A stretch of DNA of 64,000 bases from Piscicola geometra (lineage: Eukaryota > Annelida > Clitellata > Hirudinida > Piscicolidae): the NCBI GenBank assembly GCA_943735955.1, contig OX030957.1, forward strand, positions 6,719,801 to 6,783,800, given 5' to 3'. The translations under genes and the position numbers were made by a program. Shown piece by piece: positions 42,344-54,043 of the stretch (positions are counted from its first letter, which is position 1; every line of letters begins with the position of its first letter). The notes under the pieces are model-generated. The model ran no database searches and was not told the origin of the DNA. It was given only the letters and a program-made list of their open reading frames with translations.

Positions 42344-43164
42344 TATTTTACCACCGTATATGTAGTCTCGTTTTCCTTCACATAAATAATGAATTCGAAG
42401 TTGAACAAAAAGAGAATGTAATTTCTTTAAATTATTATTCTTTTCTGTCAAGCCTTTTGGACTTGTTTTGCATCTAGACGATATTCACTTCCTACAATCT
42501 ACTATAACTAAAAGATTTATAAATAGAATTTATAGCTGTACCAAACATTTTTTTAGATTTATTACTAAATAGCTTGAATTACTTGTTCGTACTCGATCGA
42601 ATAAGTACACCCGATTGAATACGAGTAGTAAGACTTCACGAAATAATCTTTAAAAACCAACTTATCAATTTCTAAGCATTAGTTATTTTCATTAAACTAA
42701 CATTTGTCTAAATTTATGTAAAGTATTCATCTTAATACTTTTACAAATCGTTACAGCGATATACCACGTAGATGTCATGTGGATGCATATTGTTCATTTA
42801 TATTTTATTTTCATTTTTTTAACTATTTTTGAGATCAGGACAAAACTAAGTTGTTTAAATTTTTAATTTTTTTAATTTTATACAATATTTGTCTTCTATT
42901 TTCATTTTTCGAATAGTTAGTTTAATATTTATATTCAATCAAATAATAAAAGCGGATTTTCTGCACAGATCTTATATTTATATTATATAACAACATTTTG
43001 ATTTATGATAAATAAATAGAAAATAATACTCATTAAATTAAATTTTAGACATTTTACATTTTTATTTCTTTTATTTACGTTAGAATATAAATTAAAAGAC
43101 GGCACCAAATCCCTCAATACATGTCATGATATTATTGTCTGCCATTTGCCATAAAATGGCAATA

Positions 43165-43440
43165 ATATCTCCAGTATACCTCAGTAATCTCTCATCCTTA
43201 TAGCAGTAATTTAAGATCATCCACACAAAACCATTATATCATTCCTTACATTAATAAACGTTTTATTAAACGTTCTTTCCATTATGCAGGTCCATATATT
43301 TTGAACTCATTATCCCCTTATTTAACTACTTCTAGTTCATTATTTACGTTTAATAAGAACCTGAAGACATATCTGTTTAACAAATTCATACCAGAGTGCT
43401 TTTTGATTAAAAGCACTGAATAAATTTATTTGATTGATGG
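43165..43440 (+). mobile_element. LINE 3'-end fragment, third copy
   Basis: From CTCATCCTTATAG to the TTTATTTGATTGATGG tail it aligns with the 3' half of the LINE at 36638-37207 (segments AATTTAAGATCATCCAC, CATTATGCAGGTCCATAT, GAAGACATATCTGTTTAAC). It is more diverged, and the terminal hairpin is altered (AGTGCTTTTTGATTAAAAGCACT). Confidence 0.8.
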
Positions 43441-44194
43441 ATTAATTGTTAAATACGATATAATCTTACTTTATTAGAAGGATAAGTGCGTCATTTAAAT
43501 AATTCTTTATTCATCCAAACCCTTCACTAACACGACGCAGTAATTGTGCTTTTATTTTTTAAAGTATACTTTTAACAGTAAACAACACAATAGAAAAAGT
43601 TATTTGCTTATGATTTACCTCGAATAGCTAAAAATTACATATAAGTTAGTATGTCCAGATCGGATCATTGGGCTCTTACCCAGTCATTTGCTTCTCATTT
43701 CATACAAACCTCTAGGTTGCCACTGGGCTTGAAATTTGTTTTTGAATCGCTTTTATGAATGGAAAATTCTGAAAAAACAACTTTGTTTTTGATAATTTTA
43801 TATTGCTGGGCATTCCGACTGATCAGAATGTTCACGCAATAGGAATTGCAAGAATATATCGCCTCCAATCGTCTGATTACAAGCATAAATTATGTTACAA
43901 AAACTTTGTAAAAAGCGAGTCTGCATTGAAGTCATGACTTTTTTGTGACCTCATATTCCTGGGTCATAACTTGATGAATAATTGTATAAAAATAATGAAT
44001 ACATTTTTATTATCATGTTGAAAAAGGTTCACCCATAAATCATAAGTTAAAAGTTATTATATATGCATATTTAGAGTTATACATTTTTTTACTTTTTGTC
44101 AATTAATTAATTTTCCGTTTTATATATAGATGAAAATTTTCTCTAAACTATTTTTTATATATTTGAATTTACAATTTTAAAACCGTTTGTTCTA

Positions 44195-44260
44195 CAAAAT
44201 TAGCGGATGGTTTAAGCGGCTGCCAATATGGCAGCTGCTAACCAAAGATAATCATCAGTG
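44195..44260. repeat. Inverted copy of a repeat also found at 33685-33740
   Basis: TTTAAGCGGCTGCCAATATG...CAGCTGCTAACCAAAGAT matches the reverse complement of 33690-33735. The core GCTGCCA-TGGCAGC is itself a short palindrome, so both copies may be ends or centres of a small foldback element. Confidence 0.55.
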
Positions 44261-45213
44261 GTTTGAACGGAAAATGGAAGAAGTCTATGATGAAACGGCC
44301 AAGCAAACTTGAAGCATCATTGCAGAGTTTTCAATCTGATTAATCAGAAATCATATTCGCATCAATGACTTGAACTCAACATTTGGATGTTTACTCGGTG
44401 TTCACAGTGTTTTAAAAGACGATTATAACTCTATAATGAGATTCGAGACCCACTAAGATGAATACATTATTACACTCGACACCTGTGGAACAGTTTTAAA
44501 TAGTTTTAAATAGTTTCCCGTATAGAAATCAGCAATTGCTATATCATTAGCCAATACAAGCGTTCTCTAATTAAGCTCAAACTAATTTTTTATTATTTGA
44601 AGACAAGTTAGTTTTGTATCTTGCACTTCTCAAAAGTATCAAAAGTAAACAGTTGAAATTTAGACTTTGACAATATCATTGTCACGTTTAAAAGTTTGAA
44701 GATGAAAAATTCAATTTAGTGCGAGGAATTTTGGACTGCTCCAGAGGAGAGCTCATGCCGACTAACTGTCAATAAGAGATATTTTGTCATTTAAAGTCAA
44801 CATTTATTATCCAAGTTGTCTTTTATTTAAGGGTATACTTTCATAAGATATTAATTATTTTTTAATATTGTGCTCTTTTTTTGAAGACAGAACACTAGAC
44901 TTTCAGGTTTCAGTAACGCGGAAGTGAATGGAAAACTTAAATTTTGTAACTAATGTAACTGGTAAATACCATTCACTACTAAATATTAATTTTTTGGACA
45001 TATTTACTTTTGCTTCATGTCGACTAATATTCTGAATAAATGTTTATACCATAAAGAATTACAAAAATATTGATTCAAACACACTCAAATTGTTGAAATA
45101 ACTCTCATAGTGATTTTAAACACAAAATAAGTCTACTTTCAACTGTTTTGTAATTTTGTGTCGTATTAAATTTCAAAATAGTTTATCTTTGGGTCTCACA
45201 TTAGTTAAAATCT

Positions 45214-45262
45214 ATTGGCTGAAGCACATCCAATCAAGTTGATTGAGGTTTTTCTTATAAAA
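45214..45262 (+). promoter_or_regulatory. Candidate TAF4 promoter (TATA and two CCAAT motifs)
   Basis: ATTGG at 45214-45218, CCAAT at 45230-45234 and TATAAAA at 45256-45262, in the right order and spacing. The first coding exon (45923) begins with a splice acceptor, so a non-coding first exon is required upstream, and the stretch after 45285 could be it. Placement is an inference. Confidence 0.35.
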
Positions 45263-45928
45263 TGGCGAAAGCAAGTGTTTTCGTTTCATTCTAAAATCAA
45301 TCGTACTCCAGATCTGTACTCGAAAGCTTGGTCGCCATTGTGGAAATTCAAACAATAAATTACAGAGTTTATAGTGGCTAAGAAAATTATCAAATTAATC
45401 GCTGTTTTAATTGCTTTCTATTTATGAGATACTAAAAATATAAAAATGGATTTTTACTGAATTTGATTTCTGGAATTATAGAGAGGCTCACATGTTTTTG
45501 ATGTGTTAGAATAAAAGAGTATTAAATTGGTTGAAGTGAATCATACAGGATAACAAAATTATTTAAAAGGTACCATTCCTGTTACACTATTTGATATTGT
45601 TTTTTAATCATTAACTTAAATTTCCAACAGCAAACTCTAACTAAAAAGCTAAAAAATAGGTTGCAAGTAATTATTTTTTCAATATTTTGTAATATCTTGA
45701 TAAATTTAATTATCTATCTAATCAGATCTGATGTTTGGAAAATTTTTAATAGAAATCACTTATCAGAATATTGACAAAAAATTCAATAATAAATTAATAA
45801 ATAGAAATGAAAATATAATGACCAAGATAATCAAAGATGTGTTAAGATATTAGTATGAATAAATTAAACCAAAGTTTTATTGCTTTCAAGTTGATCAATA
45901 AACTTATACTCTATTATTTCAGTCAACA

Positions 45929-48900
45929 ATGAAGTCCAGCAACAACACAAGCACTTCTATCAACGCCACAAGCCTCAACAACATCCAACCAAGACCAACA
46001 ATCACACCACTACAACACCAGCTTCTGCAACAACAGACGCTATCGCAACAGCAACAAAACGTCTCGATATCGACACCGCAACAAATCACCAGAACTCCTA
46101 CTCTCCAAATTCCCTCAGACTGCATGGTCATCAAGAACGACCAGGGGCAGTTGGTCCTCGTTCAGACGGGCAGCGTGACGAACAGGAACCCTCTCATCTG
46201 CAACACAGTCCTGCCTCTGCAACAGACGACCAACACTTCTCAAAGAAATGTCACCCCCATCACAGTAGGTTTTCAATTTTTCAGTTCAGTTGCTTATAAT
46301 TTTATAACTTTCTAAGGCTTAAATTCAAAGCATTGAATTGGAACCATGGAAACGACTTTTTTGGCTTTTTTGATGCTAACTTCTCTTTTCCCACAGCAAA
46401 GCAGCATCATCGGCAGTCTCTCTTCCAACATCTCAGCATCTCCAGGCACCAGCACCAGACCAATCTTCATTCAGAACCAACCACTACAACAGCAACAACA
46501 ACAACAACCACTACAAAGAGTCACCATTCTGTCCGCCCAACAACAACAGTTTAGTAGAATGGCTCCGAACCAAAGTAGCAACACGACGGTTCCGTTTGTC
46601 GCCACCTCCTCCTCCACTCCACTCAACTCTCGCTCTTCCTCCACCAACTCTCCAACCGACCACCAATCAACAGGTAAGGCTATTTCATTTGTGTGTATGT
46701 TTGTTTGTTTGTGTGTAGATTGTTTTCTCTTATTCATATTCATACATCCCACTTTATAGTTATAAAAGATTGTTTATGAGAAATATAAATATAAATCACT
46801 ATAAATTCGAAGAATCAACACTCAATATTGTTCTCCTCAACCTTCAATTATGTGCCGCCACGACAGACCAAAAGGAGGTGATTGAGAACGTCAAGAAGTG
46901 CAAGAACTTCCTCTCGACCCTCCTCAAACTCGCCTCCAACCAACCGACCGACACCCTCAACCGCGTCATGAAGCTCATCCAGGGCCTCATCGTTAGTCTG
47001 CAATTCCACTTTCCATCTTGGCGTTGACTACATGAGTCCATCTATTCCAGCAGCAATATGCATGTAAATACAATTCAATCAACAAACAATCTTTGTCTTG
47101 AAGCCCGTCCGGGTTTACGCCACGTTAATAACACTCGTCGTTGTATTGTATTAAAACAACAAGCAAGCCTCAAAAGCTACATGCATCCAACAAAAAAAAA
47201 TATAAATGAAATAATATTAAAAATAATAAACTACAAGCACAACTACATTCATCAACACAGGACGACGTGGTCACTCCAGAGGAATTCACCAGCCAACTGC
47301 AACAGCAACTCAAGTCGTCACCACAACCCTACCTCATCCCATTCCTCCGAGTCAGTGTTCCGAAGTTACAAAGCGCTATATCAATTCATTTCTTACTTCA
47401 TGGAAACTATGTCATTCAGTCTATATAATATATTATCATTATGTTATATTATATTATGAAAACTCGTCTATCTCTTCTTTTTTTCAGTCTTTCTATCTTA
47501 CCGTATCTTACTTTCTTCAATCTTGAGTCATTCATTCATCCCTCCATCCATCAGAAAAGTCTGCCTTACCTGCGCAAGTTCATGGTGAAGAACAAGAGTA
47601 TGGTGATCGATGGCATCAAGCCGCCAACCATCTTCAACAACAACAACAACAACTTCATCAACATCGATGCTACTACTACGACAACACACAACAACAACAA
47701 TAATAATAATCTTATCATCACAACTGATAATAGCAATCATTTAATTAATAGTAGTGGTAGTAGTAGTAGTAGTAGTAGTAGTAGCAGTAGTAGTAGTAGT
47801 AGTAGTAGTAGTAATATTAATAGTAGTAGTATTTCTAGCAACAACATCTCCACTTTTCAAGGCAACAAAGTCCTTTCAAACGTAAGACATGCATGCTTCA
47901 ATTCCTTCCACCCTTTTCCTCAACTCAATATTGCGTCTCACCTGACCTCTTCAAATTATTTGTTTTCATATATATTCTAATTTTTAGTTTTTTCAAATGA
48001 ATACTAAATCAACAAATGTTATCAAATCAATACTAAATCAACAAATGTTATCAAATCAATACTAAATCAACAAATGTTATCAAATCAATACTAAATCAAC
48101 AAATGTTATCAAATCAATACTAAATCAACAAATGTTATCAAATCAATACTAAATCAACAAATGTTATCAAATCAATACTAAATCAACAAATGTTATCAAA
48201 TCAATACTAAATCAACAAATGTTATCAAATCAATACTAAATCAACAAATGTTATCAAATCAATACTAAATCAACAAATGTTATCAAATCAATACTAAATC
48301 AACAAATGTTATCAAATCAATACTAAATCAACAAATGTTATCAAATCAATACTAAATCAACAAATGTTATCAAATCAATACTAAATCAACAAATGTTATC
48401 AAATCAATACTAAATCAACAAATGTTATCAAATCAATACTAAATCAACAAATGTTATCAAATCAATACTAAATCAACAAATGTTATCAAATCAATACTAA
48501 ATCAACAAATGTTATCAAATCAATACTAAATCAACAAATGTTATCAAATCAATACTAAATCAATAATTTCCATTTCTCCAGCCGATTCCGCTCAGACCAC
48601 TCTTAAAGACGTCTGTCAGTCAACAACAACAACAACAACAAATTGCAACAAACCAACAGTTTATGCAACAACAACAAATTCAACAGCAACAATTTAAAAT
48701 TTCAACTACACTTCATGCCGACAACAACTCAGCAACAAACACTAACAACAACAACACAGCAACAAACAACAACAGCAACGACAACAGCCTGGTGAATATG
48801 GTGGCCACATCTTCCAGCAGTTCGAACCTCGAGGCTTTCAAGCAGAGCCTGCAGCAGCAGCAACAGAGCGTCATGGCGGCTCTGCACACGAGCAAGAACT

Positions 48901-51900
48901 TCATCGCGCCCACCATCCCCCTCCCCTCCTCCCTGCCCCGTCTCATCCTCTCCTCCAACTCCACCCTCCTCACTTCCCTCCAGCCACAAAGCACCGCCAA
49001 TTCCACCTCCTCCACCAACAACTCCATCTCAACCACCTCCAATCTCCAACATATGCCAGGCCCTCTATTCAACAACATCAGCAGTAGCAACAACAACAAC
49101 AAAATCATCAGCATCAACAACACAATCATTCAACAACAACAACAAACTAAAAATGTTGTCAACAAAACGCCTTCACTCCTCCTCAAAAACCCCTCCTCGA
49201 GCATCCTCCAAGCCTCCTCATCTTCAGAAAAACGCAAGTTTGACTCCATCAGGTTTGTCTTCGTGTCTACTTGTGAACTATTTTAGTATTATAATAGTAT
49301 GATTATATCGAGGTATAACACCTCATTTTATATTAGCTCATTTTGTTTTCCAATGTGGCTTTCAGTATTGCTTGGGTTATTCTCCTGTTGTTTTCTATGC
49401 CATTGTTCTCTTTAATTCTCTTATTCAATTCTTCCAAACCATCAAAATGCTTTCGTGTTCCACAAATTAACCCCCTCTTTCCATCCTTCCAGCCACCACA
49501 CAAATTAGCTCCTCCCTACCCCCTGACCACTACTTCACAAACTAACCTCCTCTTACCACCTCCAAACCACCACTACACAAAATTACTCCCCCCCCCACCT
49601 TCTCCAAACCACCACCACACACAAACTTACCTCCGTTCTACAACCTCAACCTTGAAACCATCTGATCCAAATAACCACCACTTCAAACCACAAACCCCTC
49701 CCTCGCCCCCCCCCCCGCTTCAGGGATGACAACGACGACATCAACGACGTGGCAGCGATGGGGGGCGTCAACCTCTCGGAGGAGACTAGAAACTTTTCGA
49801 ATCCAGTCCTCATCTCGGGCCAGACGTTCGGTCAGACCCGCTCCTTCAACGACGAAATTCCCCTCTGGGAGGCGCAACTGCTCCAGGCGCTCGTCAACCG
49901 TATCGGTCCGTTCGAGTTGATTTTTTTGGTGTTATTGTTGTTTGTCTTTGTTTATGTTGGTGTTGCTTGTTGTTGATGTTGCTTGTTGTTGATGTTGCTT
50001 GTTGTTTGTTGTTGATGTTGCTTGTTGTTTGTTGTTGATGTTGCTTGTTGTTGATGTTGCTTGTTGTTTGTTGTTGATGTTGCTTGTTGTTGATGTTGCT
50101 TGTTGTTTGTTGTTCATTTTGCTTGTTGTTCAATTCGTTGTTGTTGTTATTGCTTGCTAGTACTTTTGGGTTGGTGCTGGCTTTTTTTTAGTAAGTGTTA
50201 AGGATATTGCGATTGTTTTCTTGAATCATTGTCGACACCACCAACAATAAAACTGTCTACAACACAACTTACAAAATCACCATCAGATAAACACATCAAC
50301 TTTCTACATCACAACCAGCACGACTACTACTTACAAAACCACCAAAAAAACCACAAACCACCAAAAAAACCACAAACCACCAAAACCACAAACCACCAAA
50401 ACCACCACCACCAAAACCACAAACCACCAAAACCACCACCACCAAAACCACAAACCACCAAAACCACCAAAACGACAAACCACCAAAACGACCACAGCGC
50501 AGAGAAAGGGCCTCACACACGTGCATCCCGACTGCGTGAAGCTGCTCTCGCACGCCGTCAAGTTCAAACTCACCGCCCTCCTCGAACAACTCTCCGTCAT
50601 CTCCGAACACCGCAGCGAAATATACAAGGTGCTGCATCGTTGGCATCGTCGTCGTCATCATCATCTCTGCCACCAACGCCGTCATCATCATCATCATCAT
50701 CATCGTCATCATCATCGTTGTCATCACTTCCATCTCCATAACTAGTATCGTAACCATAAGCACCATCATCTCCATAACTAGCATCATCATTACCATAAGC
50801 ACCATAACTAGAACCATCATCATCATCACCACCATCAGAACGAGTCGAAGATGGAGATGAGTACGGAGGTGAAGCGGCAGTTGAAGTTCCGGCAAGAACT
50901 CGCCAAGCTGGAAGACGACAAGGCGAAGGAGGTCAAGAACCTTGCCCTCATGAAGGCCGCCAAGGTGCGCGTGATTTGTTGTTGTTGTGGTTGTTGTTGT
51001 GGTTGTTGTGGTTGTTGTTGTTGTGGTTGTTGTGGTTGTTGTTGTTGTTGTTGTGGTTGTTGTTGTTGTGGTTGTTGTGGTTGTTGTGGTTGTTGTTGTT
51101 GTGGTGGTTGTGGTGGTTGTTGTGGTTGTTGTTGTTGTGGTTGTTGTTGTTGTGGTGGTTGTGGTGGTTGTTGTTGTGGTTGTTGTTGTGGTTGTTGTGG
51201 TTGTTGTTGTTGTTGTTGTTGTTGTTGTGGTTGTTGTTGTTGTGGTGGTTGTGGTGGTTGTTGTTGTGGTTGTGATGGTTGTTGTGAGGGTGTGGTAGTC
51301 TGGTGTGGTGTGGTGTATTTTTATGGCTTTGTTGATTTGTTGTGGTATAAGAGTCGTGGTGTTGTTGACTTGTAATAGTGGAGTTGTTTCTCTATTTCCT
51401 GATATGAAGTCACCTCATTATCATGAATAAAACAACAACGACTTCGACTCCTTGACTTCCTCAGAGTCGAACGAAAACCGACGACCCCGACCAGCTGAAG
51501 CGCAAGGAGCTGGCCAAGAAGGTGCGCCATCTATCGATCTTCGATAAATTACTTGATTTGATGTGACCCTATTGATATACCCCCATCCAAGCCGCTCATT
51601 TTCATCCAAATTTCACTTTTACTTTAGCGTTGCTGTCAAAGATTAATTACCACTACACCATCATCATCTTCACCCCCATCACCAGCATCATCATCTTCAC
51701 CCCCATCACCAGCATCATCATCAACAACACCATCATCGCCTTAATTATCATCCCCACCATCACCACGATCACCACACAATCTTCTCAACCACCACACCAC
51801 CACCATCTTTGCAACCACAGCAACAGCAAGAGGACATGGACGCCAAGCGCAAGGAGCAGTCAGACTTGACGGCGTTGGCGGCCATCGGCAGCAAGAAGAA

Positions 51901-52606
51901 GTCGTCCCTATCGCAGAAGCTCAGCCTCATGAACGGACACCACCCCGCCAACCACGCCTCCAACCAGGGCAGTGTCAGTCTCTTCAATATGACCGGTCTA
52001 TCTCACGCTGGACAGGTGTGTGCGTGGTTGTGTGGGGGGGGGGGGGGGGTGTTGTGTGTTTTGTGGGTAGTTGGGTGTGCTTTGGTACTGGTGGTGGTGT
52101 TGTATGTTGGGTGGAGGTGATTGCATCGAGGAAAATCTCTATCTTCTTTTGTAATCTGAAATAGTCTGTACGGTATACAGTGTATACTTCTTGCTTTTTC
52201 ATGTATTATTTATCTAAGCGATTTTTTCGTTAGTATTGACTCTTCACCCCTCCCCATGCACCCACGCATCCTGACGCTGCAACCCCTCAGTTGCTTGCCT
52301 TAACGCTATAATAAATAAACATCATCATTCTTTCCTCATCAGCATCATCATCATCATTCTTTCCTCACTATCATCATCATCATCATTCTTTCTTCACTAT
52401 CATCACCATCATCATTCTTTCTTCACCATCATTACCATCATCATCATTCTTTCCTTATCATCACCATCATCATCATCATCACTCCTCGCCAGATTCTGAG
52501 TCAACGATCGCGCAGGGCCAACCTGAAGGACCTGATCCACGTCCTGCAGCAGGATCCGCACTATAGCCGCTCCTCCGTCCTCTATAGGGCTTTCCTCAAG
52601 TACTGA
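45929..52606 (+). CDS. TAF4: TFIID subunit TAF4
   Basis: Twelve coding exons: 45929-46264, 46397-46673, 46867-46991, 47261-47350, 47555-47881, 48582-49252, 49724-49905, 50498-50628, 50839-50964, 51465-51521, 51821-52015 and 52493-52606, all in phase; 876 residues. The TAFH/NHR1 domain is exons 3-5 (VKKCKNFLSTLLKLAS ... SSPQPYLIPFLRKSLPYLRK). The C-terminal histone-fold/CCTD region starts at DDNDDINDVAAMGGVNLSEE and continues through THVHPDCVKLLSHAVKFKL, VKRQLKFRQELAKLE, KSRTKTDDPDQLKRK and LTALAAIGSKKK to ANLKDLIHVLQQD...LYRAFLKY. TAF4 pairs with TAF12 and scaffolds TFIID for Pol II initiation. Gln-, Asn- and Ser-rich activator-binding stretches fill the middle. The start is the first ATG after an acceptor at 45922; upstream coding exons cannot be excluded. 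Confidence 0.93.
47633..47835 (+). repeat. Coding (AAC)n and (AGT)n tracts in TAF4
   Basis: Within exon 5 the frame runs through poly-Asn (AAC/AAT repeats) and then about twenty AGT/AGC codons (poly-Ser). The AGT repeat is the same motif that expanded in the SUPV3L1 intron, but here it stays in frame. Confidence 0.9.
47998..48565. repeat. 29-bp minisatellite, about 19.5 near-identical copies, in a TAF4 intron
   Basis: The unit is 29 bases: AATACTAAATCAACAAATGT followed by TATCAAATC. It is repeated from 47998 to 48565 with almost no variation. It lies in the intron between the exons ending at 47881 and starting at 48582, and reaches to within about 20 bases of the acceptor. There are no spacers, so it is not a CRISPR-like array. 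Confidence 0.97.
49950..50135. repeat. Minisatellite of TGTTGATGTTGCTTGTTGT-type units in a TAF4 intron
   Basis: Alternating 18- and 25-base units built from GTTGATGTTGCTTGTT and GTTTGTT, about eight copies, starting 45 bases after the exon ending at 49905. An ACC/AAAC-rich repeat (CACCAAAACCACAAAC, 50335-50490) fills the end of the same intron up to the acceptor. Confidence 0.9.
50976..51290. repeat. (GTT)n/(GGT)n tract in a TAF4 intron
   Basis: About 315 bases of TGTTGT and TGTGGT units starting a dozen bases after the donor at 50964. The long poly-Cys, poly-Leu and poly-Val frames in it are artefacts. Further (CAT)n-type tracts lie in the later introns (51655-51780, 52320-52490). Confidence 0.95.
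52245..52320 (+). mobile_element. SINE body/tail fragment in the last TAF4 intron
   Basis: CCCCTCAGTTGCTTGCCTTAACGC followed by ATAATAAAT resembles the body and tail of the SINE at 28190-28375 (CGCCTCAGTTGCGTGCCTTG). No tRNA head is recognisable in front, so it is a fragment or a diverged copy. Confidence 0.4.
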
Positions 52607-53410
52607 TGATGATGCCGTTGTTGCTGGTGATAATGATGATGATGCCGTTGTTGGTGGTAATGATGATGATGCCGTTGTTGCTGGTGGTGATGATGATGGT
52701 GGTGGTTGTGGTGGTTGTCATAGAATGATCTTGTCATTGGTGAGATGGTAAAGGGGGCAGTGCTTTAATAACAGTTGATAACAGCTGATTAGAATGGGGC
52801 TTTCGAGGTAGGATCTTTAACAATTCCTTGTACACACGAACATAAGCACAGTACACAAACACACACAGTACACACTCACAGTACACAAACACACACATTA
52901 CACAAACACACACAGTACGCACACATATAGTACACATAGGCACACAGTAAACAAACACCTAAACAGTAAATACAAACACACCCACGGACAAAAAAACACA
53001 CACAGACAACAAACACACACAAAGTACACAAACACACACACACACATAATTGTTCACTGATCATTCTAGCAACTTCTCCTTTCACGCAGATACCCTTTGT
53101 TAGGTTATCAAAGGCAGTTATTTATTCGATTTCCATTCATTTAGCGCAATTTTAATCATTAAGAAATATTTATTCCAGCACGTGATGGTTGCCATTTTGT
53201 ACGATCGTATGTTTCTTCGTATAGTTGTTACTGTGTTTGTGAATAGGATACTTTTAGGAAACTCTCGAAAGAGTTTTCTGTATTATTATTAATTAAAATA
53301 TTTATAATTTAATTATAAAAATAATCTTTATCAATTTTATTGATTTATTATTAATTTTTTTTACAAACAATATTTAATTCCTTGTCTGGGAAGATTTCAT
53401 ATCTTATTTC
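52607..53410. other. TAF4 3' flank with GAT- and CA-type repeats
   Basis: Starts with (TGATGATGCCGTTGTTG) repeats directly after the TAF4 stop, then about 200 bases (52835-53050) of irregular ACACACAGTACACAAAC repeats. AT-rich unique sequence follows up to the Merlin element. Confidence 0.7.
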
Positions 53411-53577
53411 GGATGCTCTCGCTTCTAGACCCCCGCCTTCATACAAACATATACTCATATAGTTTGATTGGCCCAGCGTTGATTAGTATGCATGCATTTG
53501 ATTGGTCCACCAAACATAAAATGCACATACACACAAGCACACATCCATAACAATTATTGAAGACAAGTTTCCAATGT

Positions 53578-53815
53578 TTAAATAGCTGTATGGTAATGCT
53601 AATAGGCAAAATAAAATAATTTAAATTTTGCCTATGACATTTAGTGCTCTGACCAATATTATGCAACAACTTTTTTATTGAAAAATTTCACATATTATTT
53701 TTTAATTTATTTAAATGTTTTACTAGTAATATGATGAAAAATATATTATTAAATTGAAATATTCTATTTTGCCTGTTAGCATTACCGTTTTTTACCAGAC
53801 AGCTATTTCCAAACT
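53578..53815. mobile_element. Small inverted-repeat element nested in the Merlin copy
   Basis: GGTAATGCTAATAGGCAAAATA at about 53590 is mirrored by TATTTTGCCTGTTAGCATTACC at about 53767, one mismatch in 22. Weaker inversion extends outward (AATAGCTGT / ACAGCTATT). Part of the interior (CTGACCAATATTATGC) recurs at about 54700. Confidence 0.55.
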
Positions 53816-53842
53816 TCTGCTGACTCACGAATTTGACTGAAA

Positions 53843-54043
53843 ATGAATCTTGCTATTATTGACTCTTACGACAAAGAGATGTCAGTTGCTTTTCTGCAAA
53901 ATCAAGGAATTCTTCATCAAGAACGTTTGTGTGATAAAAGCCACCAGATGATCCTCTCATATCGACAATTATTTGGTAGAGTTCTTGTGGAAGCACAAGA
54001 ACAAAAAAAACAACTTATTTTTCACCATTTTAAACGATATTAG
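53843..54043 (+). pseudogene. Merlin/ISXO2-like transposase N-terminus (relic)
   Basis: A 66-codon frame beginning MNLAIIDSYDKEMSVAFLQN and continuing QGILHQERLCDKSHQMILSY resembles the N-terminal part of metazoan ISXO2-domain transposases (AxxFLxxxGLL...C...M.L), which precedes the catalytic domain. The expected second cysteine is missing, the zinc-binding pattern is broken, and no DDE catalytic region is readable downstream. Confidence 0.5.

Larger units (their letters stand above)
42344..45255. other. Intergenic, AT-rich, with LINE and other repeat fragments
   Basis: Upstream regions of the fuseless-like gene (minus) and TAF4 (plus). Besides the LINE tail at about 43165-43440 and a repeat at 44195-44260 that is shared with the hAT at 33.7 kb, it shows no coding potential. 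Confidence 0.55.

Noticed and set aside
47998..48565. Possible CRISPR-like or centromeric array
   Set aside because: Head-to-tail 29-bp units with no spacers, only about 570 bases long, and inside a TAF4 intron. It is a minisatellite.
50851..51375. 174-residue poly-Cys/Gly frame and overlapping poly-Leu and poly-Val frames
   Set aside because: Only the first 114 bases are real (a TAF4 exon); the rest reads through the donor into a (GTT/GGT)n intron.
53439..53669. Minus-strand 76-residue frame in the Merlin element
   Set aside because: It consists of the terminal inverted repeat and the nested MITE end; there is no transposase similarity.
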